NCBI GenBank assembly: GCA_015059015.1
Contig: SVBG01000001.1
Span: 322,026 to 386,025, forward strand
Source: Erysipelotrichaceae bacterium
GTDB lineage: Bacteria; Bacillota_I; Bacilli_A; ML615J-28; CAG-313
Length of the DNA stretch: 64,000 bases
Direction of reading: 5' to 3'
Below the pieces are notes generated by a model. It was not told where the DNA came from, made no database searches, and saw only the letters and a list, made by a program, of their open reading frames with translations. Position numbers and translations under genes: made by a program. Numbering within the stretch: position 1 is the stretch's first letter; every line of letters begins with the position of its first letter. This document shows, piece after piece, positions 1 to 7,596 of the stretch.

Positions 1-1197
1 GAAGTAGTAGGTAGTGATAATAGTAATTATTATTTTACTGTTGATGAGTTAAACAATAATGATATTGAAATTAAAGAATATAATAAGAATAATATTAAGA
101 ATGATTGTATATATATAATTGGTCTATCTATAAAGAAAGATAATGTAGAGTTTAGTGAGATTTTAAATCGTGATTTAGAATATTATTATTATAATGATTT
201 TATTGGAGAGTTTATTGATAAGAAAATGATTGCGGTAAGTGGAACACATGGAAAGACTACTACTTGTCATATTATAAAAGAGTTATCTAATATTTCATAT
301 ATTATTGGATGTGGAAATGGTGGATGTAATGAAAGTGAGTATTTTGTGTTAGAAGCTTGTGAATATAAGAATCATTTTCATAGTTATTCTCCAGAGCTAT
401 TATTAATCCTTAATATGGATATAGATCATCCTGATTTCTTTAAGAATAAGAAAGATGTAATTAATAGTTATCAAGGAATGTGTGATAGATCTAAAGTAGT
501 ACTTGTAAATGGTGATGATAAATTAAGTAAATATTTAGTGCATTCTAATATATATACATATGGTTTTAGTGAAGGTGTAGATTATCAAATTAAATTAATA
601 GAATCTAGTGTTAATGGATATAAGTTTTTGTTAAAAGGTAAAGGACTTTGTAGATTTTTAAAATGTAATTTAGTTGGTATACATAATTTATATAATTATG
701 TTGGCGCTTATTTAGCTTGTTTATTAAGTTATTTAAAAATTAATCAATATGTAAATATTACACTTCCTAAAAGAAGAATGACTTCATATAAATATGGCAA
801 TAGTGTTTTAATAGATGATTATGCACATCATCCAACTGAGATTAATGCATTGCTTGAGAGTTTAAAGATTAAATATGATGGATATAAAATAAATTGTATT
901 TTTCAAAGTCATACATATTCTAGGACAATTAAGTATCGTAATGAGTTTAAAAAGGTATTGAAGAAATTTGATGATGTGTATTTACTTGATGTATTTTCTT
1001 CTGCAAGAGAAAAAGAAGGTGTTTTGATGCAAAAAAGAGTCAATAGATATTTTAGAAAGTTTAAAAAATACGATAGTTCCATACTAGAAAGTATATGTGA
1101 ATCAAATAAAGAAGTATGGGTTTTTCTTGGAGCAGGTACAAGTAACGAGTTATTAGAAACATTTAAAAAAGAACATTTTAATGCAATGAAAATGTAA
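1..1197 (+). CDS. murC: UDP-N-acetylmuramate--L-alanine ligase (MurC), 5'-truncated by the window edge
   Basis: Cytosolic Mur ligase that adds L-alanine to UDP-MurNAc, the first peptide step of peptidoglycan synthesis. The frame is open from base 1, so the start lies upstream. The fragment begins in the N-terminal nucleotide-binding domain (VVGSD). The ATP-binding loop GTHGKTT follows at fragment residues 81-87, then the central-domain GIHNLYN stretch, and DDYAHHPTEI, a hallmark of MurC, opens the C-terminal domain. It ends FLGAGTSNEL..., matching the usual MurC C-terminus. The frame runs well upstream of the first ATG at 226, so that ATG is internal and not the start. Its presence shows that the host makes peptidoglycan of its own. 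Strong identification from motifs. Confidence 0.93.
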   Translation, partial: EVVGSDNSNYYFTVDELNNNDIEIKEYNKNNIKNDCIYIIGLSIKKDNVEFSEILNRDLEYYYYNDFIGEFIDKKMIAVSGTHGKTTTCHIIKELSNISYIIGCGNGGCNESEYFVLEACEYKNHFHSYSPELLLILNMDIDHPDFFKNKKDVINSYQGMCDRSKVVLVNGDDKLSKYLVHSNIYTYGFSEGVDYQIKLIESSVNGYKFLLKGKGLCRFLKCNLVGIHNLYNYVGAYLACLLSYLKINQYVNITLPKRRMTSYKYGNSVLIDDYAHHPTEINALLESLKIKYDGYKINCIFQSHTYSRTIKYRNEFKKVLKKFDDVYLLDVFSSAREKEGVLMQKRVNRYFRKFKKYDSSILESICESNKEVWVFLGAGTSNELLETFKKEHFNAMKM

Positions 1198-1228
1198 TGA
1201 AAAATTTTCATAAAATGGAATATATTAC

Positions 1229-1257
1229 TTGATAAACATTCCTCTTTATGCTATAAT
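1229..1257 (+). promoter_or_regulatory. Promoter of the LacI-family regulator gene
   Basis: A TTGATA -35 (1229-1234) and a perfect TATAAT -10 (1252-1257) are separated by 17 bp. They lie just after murC and about 58 bp before the regulator start. Confidence 0.75.
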
Positions 1258-1314
1258 TTTAGTAACTATAGCATTTTGTCAACTATAGAATATTTAAGAA
1301 AGCGAGGAATGTTT

Positions 1315-2373
1315 ATGAAGCCTGATCGTCGTGCAAGCCAAGCTACTATTATGGAAGTTGCGATTGCTGCTGGAGTAAGTTTAGCTACAGTTTCTAGAAC
1401 AACTAATCATCCGGATAAAGTTAAACCAGAAACACGTGAAAAGATTTTACGTATCATTAAAGAAAAAGGTTATAAACCTAATCTTAATGCAAAAAGCCTT
1501 GCGAGTAGTAAATCTACCACTGTTGCGGTTGTTGTTCCTGAACTTACGCGTAGTTCAATTGCTGGTTTAGTTGATGGCATTGCTGATTGTGCAAATCGTC
1601 GTGGTTATTTTGTTAGATTGTTTGTTAATAACAAATTAAAAGATGGTGATGTTGAAAGTCTAAAAGACTTTTGGTCTACACTTATGGCATCTGTTGTTGA
1701 TGGTGTTTTATATATTAATGATGAAATGACTGAAGAAAGTATTGAACTTATTAAAAACTCAAGTATTCCTGTTGTCTTAACAAATATTGTATGTGGTGAT
1801 CCAGAAATTCCATATGTATCAATTGACTATTATAAAGCTGCGTATGAAATGACTAAAGAAATGATTAAACGTGGTAATAAGAAAATTTGGATGATTAATA
1901 CAATTAGAAAGTATGTAGTTAATGATTTAAAAGTTGCCGGTTATTCTAAAGCAATGACTGAAGCAGGGTTAGAGCCTATTGTTAAAAATGTTCCAGGTAA
2001 AACTGAACTTAATGAACCGATCTATAAAGAATTATTAGAAAATGATAAACCTGAAGTTGCAATTGTTGTTCGTGACTCAATGGCAGTTTCATTTATAAAT
2101 GTTGCGAGACTTCTTCATATTCATATCCCTGATGAAATTGAAGTTATTGGTTTCCAAAATACAAAGTATGCAGAACTTTCTCGTCCTAAGCTTTCTTGTA
2201 TTGAAACACCTATTTATGATTTAGGTGAAGAAGCAATGGATTTATTAACAAAGCTTATGGATATATATGATTCTGAAGATGATGATAATGAAGAAGAAGT
2301 AGAAGAAGAAATTGATGCAAATATTTATGTTGATTATAATGTTGTATGGAGAGAATCAACAAAAAATAATTAG
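1315..2373 (+). CDS. LacI-family transcriptional regulator
   Basis: DNA-binding repressor/activator with an N-terminal LacI helix-turn-helix (ATIMEVAIAAGVSLATVSR, about residues 9-27) and the hinge region KPETREKIL. A periplasmic-binding-protein-like sensor domain follows (from about residue 65) and ends with the typical GFQNTKYAELSRPKLSCIE stretch. I chose ATG 1315 because the AGCGAGGA ribosome site sits 6-7 bases upstream; an ATG at 1309 and a TTG at 1276 are in frame but worse placed. It has its own promoter and faces the salvage locus. Two promoters there share an ACGCTTTC element resembling LacI-family operators (11474-11502, 33866-33917), so it is the natural candidate regulator; that link is inference. 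Oddity: a strongly acidic run (about residues 315-338) is inserted near the C-terminus. Confidence 0.9.
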   Translation: MKPDRRASQATIMEVAIAAGVSLATVSRTTNHPDKVKPETREKILRIIKEKGYKPNLNAKSLASSKSTTVAVVVPELTRSSIAGLVDGIADCANRRGYFVRLFVNNKLKDGDVESLKDFWSTLMASVVDGVLYINDEMTEESIELIKNSSIPVVLTNIVCGDPEIPYVSIDYYKAAYEMTKEMIKRGNKKIWMINTIRKYVVNDLKVAGYSKAMTEAGLEPIVKNVPGKTELNEPIYKELLENDKPEVAIVVRDSMAVSFINVARLLHIHIPDEIEVIGFQNTKYAELSRPKLSCIETPIYDLGEEAMDLLTKLMDIYDSEDDDNEEEVEEEIDANIYVDYNVVWRESTKNN

Positions 2374-2379
2374 TAGTTA

Positions 2380-2582
2380 TCTTAATGGTAAATAAGAGAA
2401 TATCCGGTTGGTGAAAGGGTATCAAGTTAAGTTAATGAATTATATCAGTATGTACATAGTTTATGATGAACTATTTACTTTATAAAAAATAATGAGTGCA
2501 GGATATCCTGAATAAAGGTGGTACCGCGGAAAAGATTTTTTCGTCCTTTGAAAAACGAGAGTTTTTAAGGGGCGTTTTTTAT
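2380..2582 (+). promoter_or_regulatory. T-box leader of tyrS (tyrosine-type)
   Basis: The T-box core AAAGGTGGTACCGCG lies at 2514-2528 and is followed by a terminator. Upstream, an apical-loop-like GGTTGGTGAAAGGG and a likely specifier TAT (2441-2443, in the context TGAAT-TAT-ATC) fit a tyrosine T-box. T-boxes sense uncharged tRNA and switch from terminator to antiterminator. Start of the leader is approximate, and I see no strong promoter between the regulator gene and this leader. Confidence 0.88.
2542..2580 (+). terminator. Intrinsic terminator of the tyrS T-box
   Basis: CGTCCTT pairs with AAGGGGCG around an inner AAAAAC/GTTTTT stem, followed by TTTTTT (2575-2580). It competes with the T-box antiterminator. 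Confidence 0.85.
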
Positions 2583-2617
2583 TTAGATTAAATATATTAG
2601 AAAAAGAGGTAAAGAAT

Positions 2618-3853
2618 ATGAATTTATTTGAAGAATTACAGTGGAGAGGTTTAGTACATAGTGTTACTGATGAATCAGTTATTGAAAAATTAAATAACGG
2701 TAAAGTTACATTTTATTTAGGTACTGACCCAACTGGGGATAGTTTACATGTAGGACACTTACTTGTATTTATTCTTGCAAAAAGACTTGAAAAACATGGG
2801 CATCACCCAATTCTTTTAATTGGTGGGGCAACAGGCTTTATTGGAGATCCAAAACCAACTGCTGAAAGAAAGATGTTAACTAAAGAACAAATTGATCATA
2901 ATGCAGAATGTTTATATAACCAAGTTAAGAGTTTATTTAATTGTGATATGGTTAATAACTATGACTGGATTTCTAAACTTGATTTAATTAGTTTCTTAAG
3001 AAAATATGGAAAACTATTTAATGTTAACTATATGATTAATAAAGATACTGTAAAATCAAGACTTGATAGTGGTATTTCGTATACAGAATTTTCATATCAA
3101 ATTTTACAAGCGTTAGACTTTGAACACTTATGGGAAGAAAAAGGTTGTCATATGCAAATTGGTGGTCAAGATCAATGGGGTAATATTACTAGTGGACTTG
3201 AACTTATTAGAAAACTTCATGGTTTTGAAGCTTGGGCTGGTGGTTTTACTGCACCATTATTTACTAAGAGTGATGGTACTAAGTTTGGTAAATCAGAAAG
3301 TGGTGCTGTATGGCTAGATCCTACTAAGACATCTCCTTATGCATTTTACCAATTCTGGCTAAATACACCTGATGCTGATGTTATTAAAGAATTAAAACAA
3401 TTTACATTCCTTTCTAAAGAAGAAGTTGAAGCATTAGAAAAATCATTTAACGAAGCTCCGCATTTAAGAGAAGCACAAAAAGCTCTTGCAAAAGAAATGA
3501 CAGTTATGATTCATGGTGAAAAAGCTTATGAACAAGCTATTAGACTTAGTGCTGCATTATTTAGTGGTAAAGTTGCTGAACTATCAAAAGAAGAAATTGC
3601 AATGGGATTTGAAGGAATTCCTCAAGTTGAAGTAAGTGAAAGTATTGGTTTAATTGATGCCTTAGTTCTTGTTAAAGCTGCATCATCTAAACGTGAAGCA
3701 CGTGATTTCGTTAATGGTGGTGGTGTATCTATTAATGGTGTTCAACAAAAAGATATGAATTTTGTAATTACAGCTGACTGCACTATTGGCGATGAATATA
3801 CAATTATTAGAAGAGGAAAGAAGAATTACTACGTTATTAAACACGTAAAATAA
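2618..3853 (+). CDS. tyrS: Tyrosyl-tRNA synthetase
   Basis: Class I aminoacyl-tRNA synthetase that charges tRNA-Tyr in the cytosol. The HIGH-type motif appears as HVGH (about residues 44-47) after TDPTGDSLH, and the KMSKS-equivalent loop is KFGKS (residues 222-226). GGQDQWGN is the tyrosine-site signature. The C-terminal ~70 residues form an S4-like RNA-binding domain (SKREARDFVNGGGVSING). Length (411 residues) is normal for bacterial TyrS. A GAGGTAAAG ribosome site precedes ATG 2618. It is preceded by a tyrosine T-box. Only 6 bases separate it from the next gene, so the T-box probably also influences three downstream genes. Confidence 0.98.
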   Translation: MNLFEELQWRGLVHSVTDESVIEKLNNGKVTFYLGTDPTGDSLHVGHLLVFILAKRLEKHGHHPILLIGGATGFIGDPKPTAERKMLTKEQIDHNAECLYNQVKSLFNCDMVNNYDWISKLDLISFLRKYGKLFNVNYMINKDTVKSRLDSGISYTEFSYQILQALDFEHLWEEKGCHMQIGGQDQWGNITSGLELIRKLHGFEAWAGGFTAPLFTKSDGTKFGKSESGAVWLDPTKTSPYAFYQFWLNTPDADVIKELKQFTFLSKEEVEALEKSFNEAPHLREAQKALAKEMTVMIHGEKAYEQAIRLSAALFSGKVAELSKEEIAMGFEGIPQVEVSESIGLIDALVLVKAASSKREARDFVNGGGVSINGVQQKDMNFVITADCTIGDEYTIIRRGKKNYYVIKHVK

Positions 3854-3859
3854 TTTATT

Positions 3860-4942
3860 ATGGAAAGAATAAAAGAACTAGAAAAGTTACTATTAGATGC
3901 AGTAAGTGATGGAGCATTTCCTGGTGCAAACTACGCAGTTGTTACAAAAAATAAAGTATGGATGGGTAGTGTTGGTAATAAAGAATTATATCCTGAAGTT
4001 ATTCCTAATAGTGTAGAAACAATCTATGATATGGCATCACTTACAAAAGTTGTTTGTACAACTACTTGTTTGATGCAACTTGTAGAAAAAGGACTTTTAA
4101 GAATATATGATCCAGTATCTAGATATTTTGAAAAGTTTAGATTTACAGATATTACAGTATGGAATCTAATGACACATACATCAGGTCTACCTGAAGGTAT
4201 ATATGGACCTAAAGATAAATTATCCGAATCTGATATTTGGGATAAAATATTTACGATTGAAGAATTAAAATTTAAGCCAGGTACAAAGATTATATATTCT
4301 GATATTAACTATATTTTACTTGGTAAAATTGTAGAGATTTTATCTGGTATGCCAATAAATGAATACGCTAAAAAGAATGTCTTTGAACCACTTGAAATGG
4401 TTGACTCTGGTTATTTACCAAGTGATAAAAAACGTTGTGCTGCAACTGAATATCGAAACGATGCAACAATGACTGGTTATGTAAAAGGCGAAGTTCATGA
4501 TGAAACAGCTTATGCAATGAATAAGGTTGCAGGTCATGCAGGACTATTTTCAACTGTAAAAGATTGTAGTAATTTTATTAAAATGATATTAAATGACGGA
4601 ATACTTAATGGAAAAAAAGTTTTATCTAAAAAATCAATTGATGAACTATTTAAAGTACAAGTAAAAGAATTTAGTGGTGTAGAAGTATTACCTAAAGCAA
4701 GATGTCTTGGGTGGCAAACAAAAGAACCTGCTTGTAGCGCAGGTGAATTAGTTAGTGAAAATACTATTTTACATACTGGATTTACTGGAACTAATATGTT
4801 TATTGATCGTGATAATGAAATTGGATTTGTGCTACTTTCTAACCGTGTACATCCGACGAGAAATAATGGAAAATTATTCCATGTTCGTGCTTGTGTTGCA
4901 AACTTTATTATGGCACATTTAGAGGAATTTAAAAATGATTAA
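3860..4942 (+). CDS. Serine hydrolase of the beta-lactamase/AmiE (YbbE) type
   Basis: Penicillin-binding-protein-fold serine hydrolase, 360 residues, no signal peptide, so probably cytosolic. Visible catalytic motifs are SLTK (Ser60/Lys63), YSDINY (about Tyr146, the second motif, with Asp where many have Asn) and HTGFTGT (about residue 306, equivalent to KTG). In Bacillus subtilis a relative, AmiE, removes peptides from muropeptides and is encoded beside nagZ and namZ, both of which occur in this window; an amidase role here is therefore inferred from family and context. It follows tyrS by 6 bases with no clear ribosome site, suggesting translational coupling, and overlaps the next gene by 8 bases. 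Esterase or D-amino-peptidase activity cannot be excluded. Confidence 0.8.
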   Translation: MERIKELEKLLLDAVSDGAFPGANYAVVTKNKVWMGSVGNKELYPEVIPNSVETIYDMASLTKVVCTTTCLMQLVEKGLLRIYDPVSRYFEKFRFTDITVWNLMTHTSGLPEGIYGPKDKLSESDIWDKIFTIEELKFKPGTKIIYSDINYILLGKIVEILSGMPINEYAKKNVFEPLEMVDSGYLPSDKKRCAATEYRNDATMTGYVKGEVHDETAYAMNKVAGHAGLFSTVKDCSNFIKMILNDGILNGKKVLSKKSIDELFKVQVKEFSGVEVLPKARCLGWQTKEPACSAGELVSENTILHTGFTGTNMFIDRDNEIGFVLLSNRVHPTRNNGKLFHVRACVANFIMAHLEEFKND

Positions 4943-5912
4943 TTACGTTAAATTAACTGATGATTTATTATATAAAGTTTATGAATGTTATAACAATAAT
5001 GTAGGTGACTTTTATAAGAAATTAAGCTATGAAGAATTTTCTAATAACTTATATAATCATGTAGAATTTGATAAAAATGGAGTGTTTGTTGCGGTAAGTG
5101 ATGAAACGCTAGTTGGTTTTATATGCTCGCACGTTCGTCATATTGAAGAGTTTGATGATACAAAACCTGGTTATATATCAACTTTTGTTGTAGATGATAA
5201 TTATTTAAATCTTGGTGTTGGAAAGAAACTTTTGAGTTTAGCGGAAGAATATATTAAAAGTTTAGGTAAGAAAAAGGTTAGATTTGGGTATATGTGTACG
5301 CTTAACTGGCCATGGTATATTCCTAATACTAACTCGCATGATCATAATGGTGCTCCAGGTGTTTTAGTTAATAGTAAATTATATTTATACTTATTAAATA
5401 ATGGATATGACATTATTGATGAACAAGATGCTTTTCATCTTAATTTAAGTGAGTTTAACGTTCCTAAAAGGGTTCTTGATGATTTAGATGTATGTAAGAA
5501 TGAAGGAATTTATATTACTCTTTATGATAAAGAAAAACACTTTGGACTTGATGAATTTTATCAAGATATTAATGATGAGGCTTTTGAAAGAGTCATTAGA
5601 TATAATTTAAATTTAGATAAGCCAATGCCTTTTGCGGTTATTGTAAAAGATAATAAAATTATGGGATGGACTGGTGCTTTTTATACTGAGAAGTCTGGTC
5701 GTGCTCATTTTGATGGTATTGTAATATCACCGAAGGTTAGAGGTAAAGGACTTGGACGAGCGTTATTTGCAACTCTTGCAGAGTATTCTAAAACACATGG
5801 ATCTGTTTTTATGACGTTTTTTACAGGTAGAAAAAACTTTGCTAGATATATATATTTAAGTCTTGGATTTAAGATTATTCAAAGTTTTGCAATTATGGAA
5901 AAGGAGATTTAA
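4935..5912 (+). CDS. Tandem-GNAT N-acetyltransferase (GlmA-like candidate)
   Basis: Two acetyltransferase domains in one 325-residue protein. The first has the acetyl-CoA-binding stretch FVVDDNYLNLGVGKKLL (about residues 86-102) and the second VISPKVRGKGLGRALF (about 265-280). No signal peptide. Clostridium acetobutylicum GlmA is a two-GNAT glucosamine/glucosaminide N-acetyltransferase linked to peptidoglycan salvage, and this gene sits beside an AmiE-like enzyme and a PIG-L deacetylase, so re-acetylation of glucosamine-containing wall sugars is a reasonable hypothesis. The start overlaps the preceding stop region by 8 bases (coupled translation), and the PIG-L gene begins 2 bases after it. 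A second tandem GNAT is at 37077-38024. Confidence 0.78.
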   Translation: MINYVKLTDDLLYKVYECYNNNVGDFYKKLSYEEFSNNLYNHVEFDKNGVFVAVSDETLVGFICSHVRHIEEFDDTKPGYISTFVVDDNYLNLGVGKKLLSLAEEYIKSLGKKKVRFGYMCTLNWPWYIPNTNSHDHNGAPGVLVNSKLYLYLLNNGYDIIDEQDAFHLNLSEFNVPKRVLDDLDVCKNEGIYITLYDKEKHFGLDEFYQDINDEAFERVIRYNLNLDKPMPFAVIVKDNKIMGWTGAFYTEKSGRAHFDGIVISPKVRGKGLGRALFATLAEYSKTHGSVFMTFFTGRKNFARYIYLSLGFKIIQSFAIMEKEI

Positions 5913-5914
5913 TT

Positions 5915-6598
5915 ATGGCAAAAACTATACTTGCAATTGGAGGACATATTGGTGATGCTTGCCTTACGGCTGGTGGTGTAATGGCTAGTAATGCTATAGA
6001 AGGCGGTAAAAATTATACGCTTGCACTTACTGCAGGTGAACGTGGTAATCCTCCCCATATGACAAAAGAAGAATATCGAGTACAAAAAATTAAAGAGGCA
6101 GAAAATTTTATGTCGCTTATGAACGGTGAAGCATTTGTCTTAGAATATGAAGATGGTGAACTTCCAAATAATGAAGAAGTAAGGCTACAAGTTGCGGAAA
6201 TTATCGTTAAGCTAAAACCTGATATTATTATTACGCATTGGCGTAGTCAAATGCATAAAGATCATAACAATACACACTATATTGTTCAAGATGCAAGATT
6301 TATGGCAAGTGTTGTAGGAACAAAATATGGTCGTCACTATGCCGCATTATACTTTGCGGAAAACTGGGAAGATGATCATGATTTTGAACCATATGTTTAT
6401 GTTGATATTACAAAAGGATATGATCTTTGGTGTAAAGCTCTTCATGAACATTGGTTTGTTATGAATAGTAAAGATTTTGCATATTATGATTACTATACAT
6501 CACTTGCTAGATGTCGTGGAGCTTTATCTAAAAAGCAATATGCAGAATGCTTTAATGTATTTGAATATCAGAAAAAGATTGTGAAAGATGAACTATAA
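5915..6598 (+). CDS. PIG-L/LmbE-family deacetylase, divergent zinc motif
   Basis: 227-residue cytosolic protein of the LmbE/PIG-L family, which includes zinc-dependent N-acetylglucosaminyl deacetylases such as MshB and BshB. The usual AHPDDE metal motif is altered to GHIGDA (residues 8-13), keeping His and one Asp. The second metal/catalytic block is clear: THWRSQMHKDHNNTHY (about residues 109-124). The gene is the last in the tyrS operon, 2 bases after the tandem GNAT and before a terminator. Pairing a deacetylase with an acetyltransferase suggests handling of N-acetylated amino sugars, and as no nagA is present it could stand in for a deacetylase step, but that is speculation. Substrate unknown. 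Confidence 0.82.
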   Translation: MAKTILAIGGHIGDACLTAGGVMASNAIEGGKNYTLALTAGERGNPPHMTKEEYRVQKIKEAENFMSLMNGEAFVLEYEDGELPNNEEVRLQVAEIIVKLKPDIIITHWRSQMHKDHNNTHYIVQDARFMASVVGTKYGRHYAALYFAENWEDDHDFEPYVYVDITKGYDLWCKALHEHWFVMNSKDFAYYDYYTSLARCRGALSKKQYAECFNVFEYQKKIVKDEL

Positions 6599-6603
6599 AA
6601 ATA

Positions 6604-6632
6604 AAAAAGGCTAATTTATTTAGTCTTTTTTT
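6604..6632 (+). terminator. Terminator of the tyrS operon
   Basis: AAAAAGGCTAA pairs with TTTAGTCTTTTT around a short loop, followed by a T-run. It lies directly after the PIG-L gene. Confidence 0.75.
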
Positions 6633-6659
6633 GCTTTTTTAATAACTATGTGTTATAAT
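6631..6659 (+). promoter_or_regulatory. Promoter of the dipeptidase/GHL10 operon
   Basis: A TTGCTT -35 (6631-6636) and a TATAAT -10 (6654-6659) are spaced by 17 bp, directly downstream of a terminator. Confidence 0.7.
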
Positions 6660-6684
6660 AATTAGAGGAAAAGAGGTGCTTTTA

Positions 6685-7587
6685 ATGAAAATATATGATA
6701 CACATTCTGATATCTTTTCTAATCTTTATGAAAGAGTTTTAAAAGGGGAAAAGGATATTTTTAAAAACTATCATATTGACAATTTAAAAAAAGGTGAAGT
6801 TGTTGGTGGTATATGGGTAGTTTATAGTGAACATGATTTTGATATTATAGAAGCATTTGATCTTGCTTTAAAAGAGTATGAACCTTATAAAAATAACTAT
6901 GATGTTGTATTAGGCTTAGAAGGTCTTCGTAATGTTCCTAATCTTGATTGTTTAAAAAGATTATATAATCTTGGGATTAGACATGCAATGCTTACTTGGA
7001 ATGAAGAAAATCATCTTGCAACAGGTGTTGCTGGCGATAAAGATCATGGTTTAAAGGAACTTGGCAAAGAATTTATTACTTTTATGGAACAAAATAATAT
7101 GATTGTTGATGTATCACATCTTAATATTAAAAGTTTTTATGAAGTAATGGATTTTGTTACTAAACCTGTTATAGCAAGTCATTCTTGTGCTTATAGTTTA
7201 AGTGATCATAGAAGAAATTTAAATGATGATCAACTTGAGGTTCTTAAGAAAAATAAAGGTTATGTTGGTGTAAATAGTGCTCGTAATTTTGTTTCAAAAG
7301 AAAGAAATCTTCAAACTGTAAAAGGGCTTGTAGATCAAATTTATTATTTGATTGATAAACTTGATATTGATCATGTTATGCTTGGCCTTGATATGATGGA
7401 TTATTTGGGGGATTATGGTGAAAATAAAGAAACAGGTTTAAATGATAATTTAGATGATCTTGGAACACATGCTGATTGTCAAAATATTATTATTGAGTTA
7501 AAAAACAGGGGTATGAGTGAAGAAAATATTAAAAAAATCGCATATCAAAACTATTTAAATATGCGTAAAGAATTATTAGGATATTAG
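6685..7587 (+). CDS. Membrane dipeptidase family (M19) peptidase
   Basis: Zinc dipeptidase of the renal dipeptidase/M19 family, about 300 residues, no signal peptide. Visible metal ligands are H7/D9 in DTHSD, the Glu of LGLEGL, the His of VDVSHLN and the His of ASHSCAY; GLDMMDYLG replaces the usual GSDFDG block. Bacterial members cleave dipeptides, often with a D-residue at the C-terminus, which fits breakdown of wall peptides. I chose ATG 6685 because AAGAGGTG lies 7 bases upstream; the in-frame GTG at 6676 is inside that ribosome site. It opens an operon with the two GHL10 enzymes (9-base gap). Substrate in this host is inferred from context. Confidence 0.88.
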   Translation: MKIYDTHSDIFSNLYERVLKGEKDIFKNYHIDNLKKGEVVGGIWVVYSEHDFDIIEAFDLALKEYEPYKNNYDVVLGLEGLRNVPNLDCLKRLYNLGIRHAMLTWNEENHLATGVAGDKDHGLKELGKEFITFMEQNNMIVDVSHLNIKSFYEVMDFVTKPVIASHSCAYSLSDHRRNLNDDQLEVLKKNKGYVGVNSARNFVSKERNLQTVKGLVDQIYYLIDKLDIDHVMLGLDMMDYLGDYGENKETGLNDNLDDLGTHADCQNIIIELKNRGMSEENIKKIAYQNYLNMRKELLGY

Positions 7588-7596
7588 GAGAGAAAA

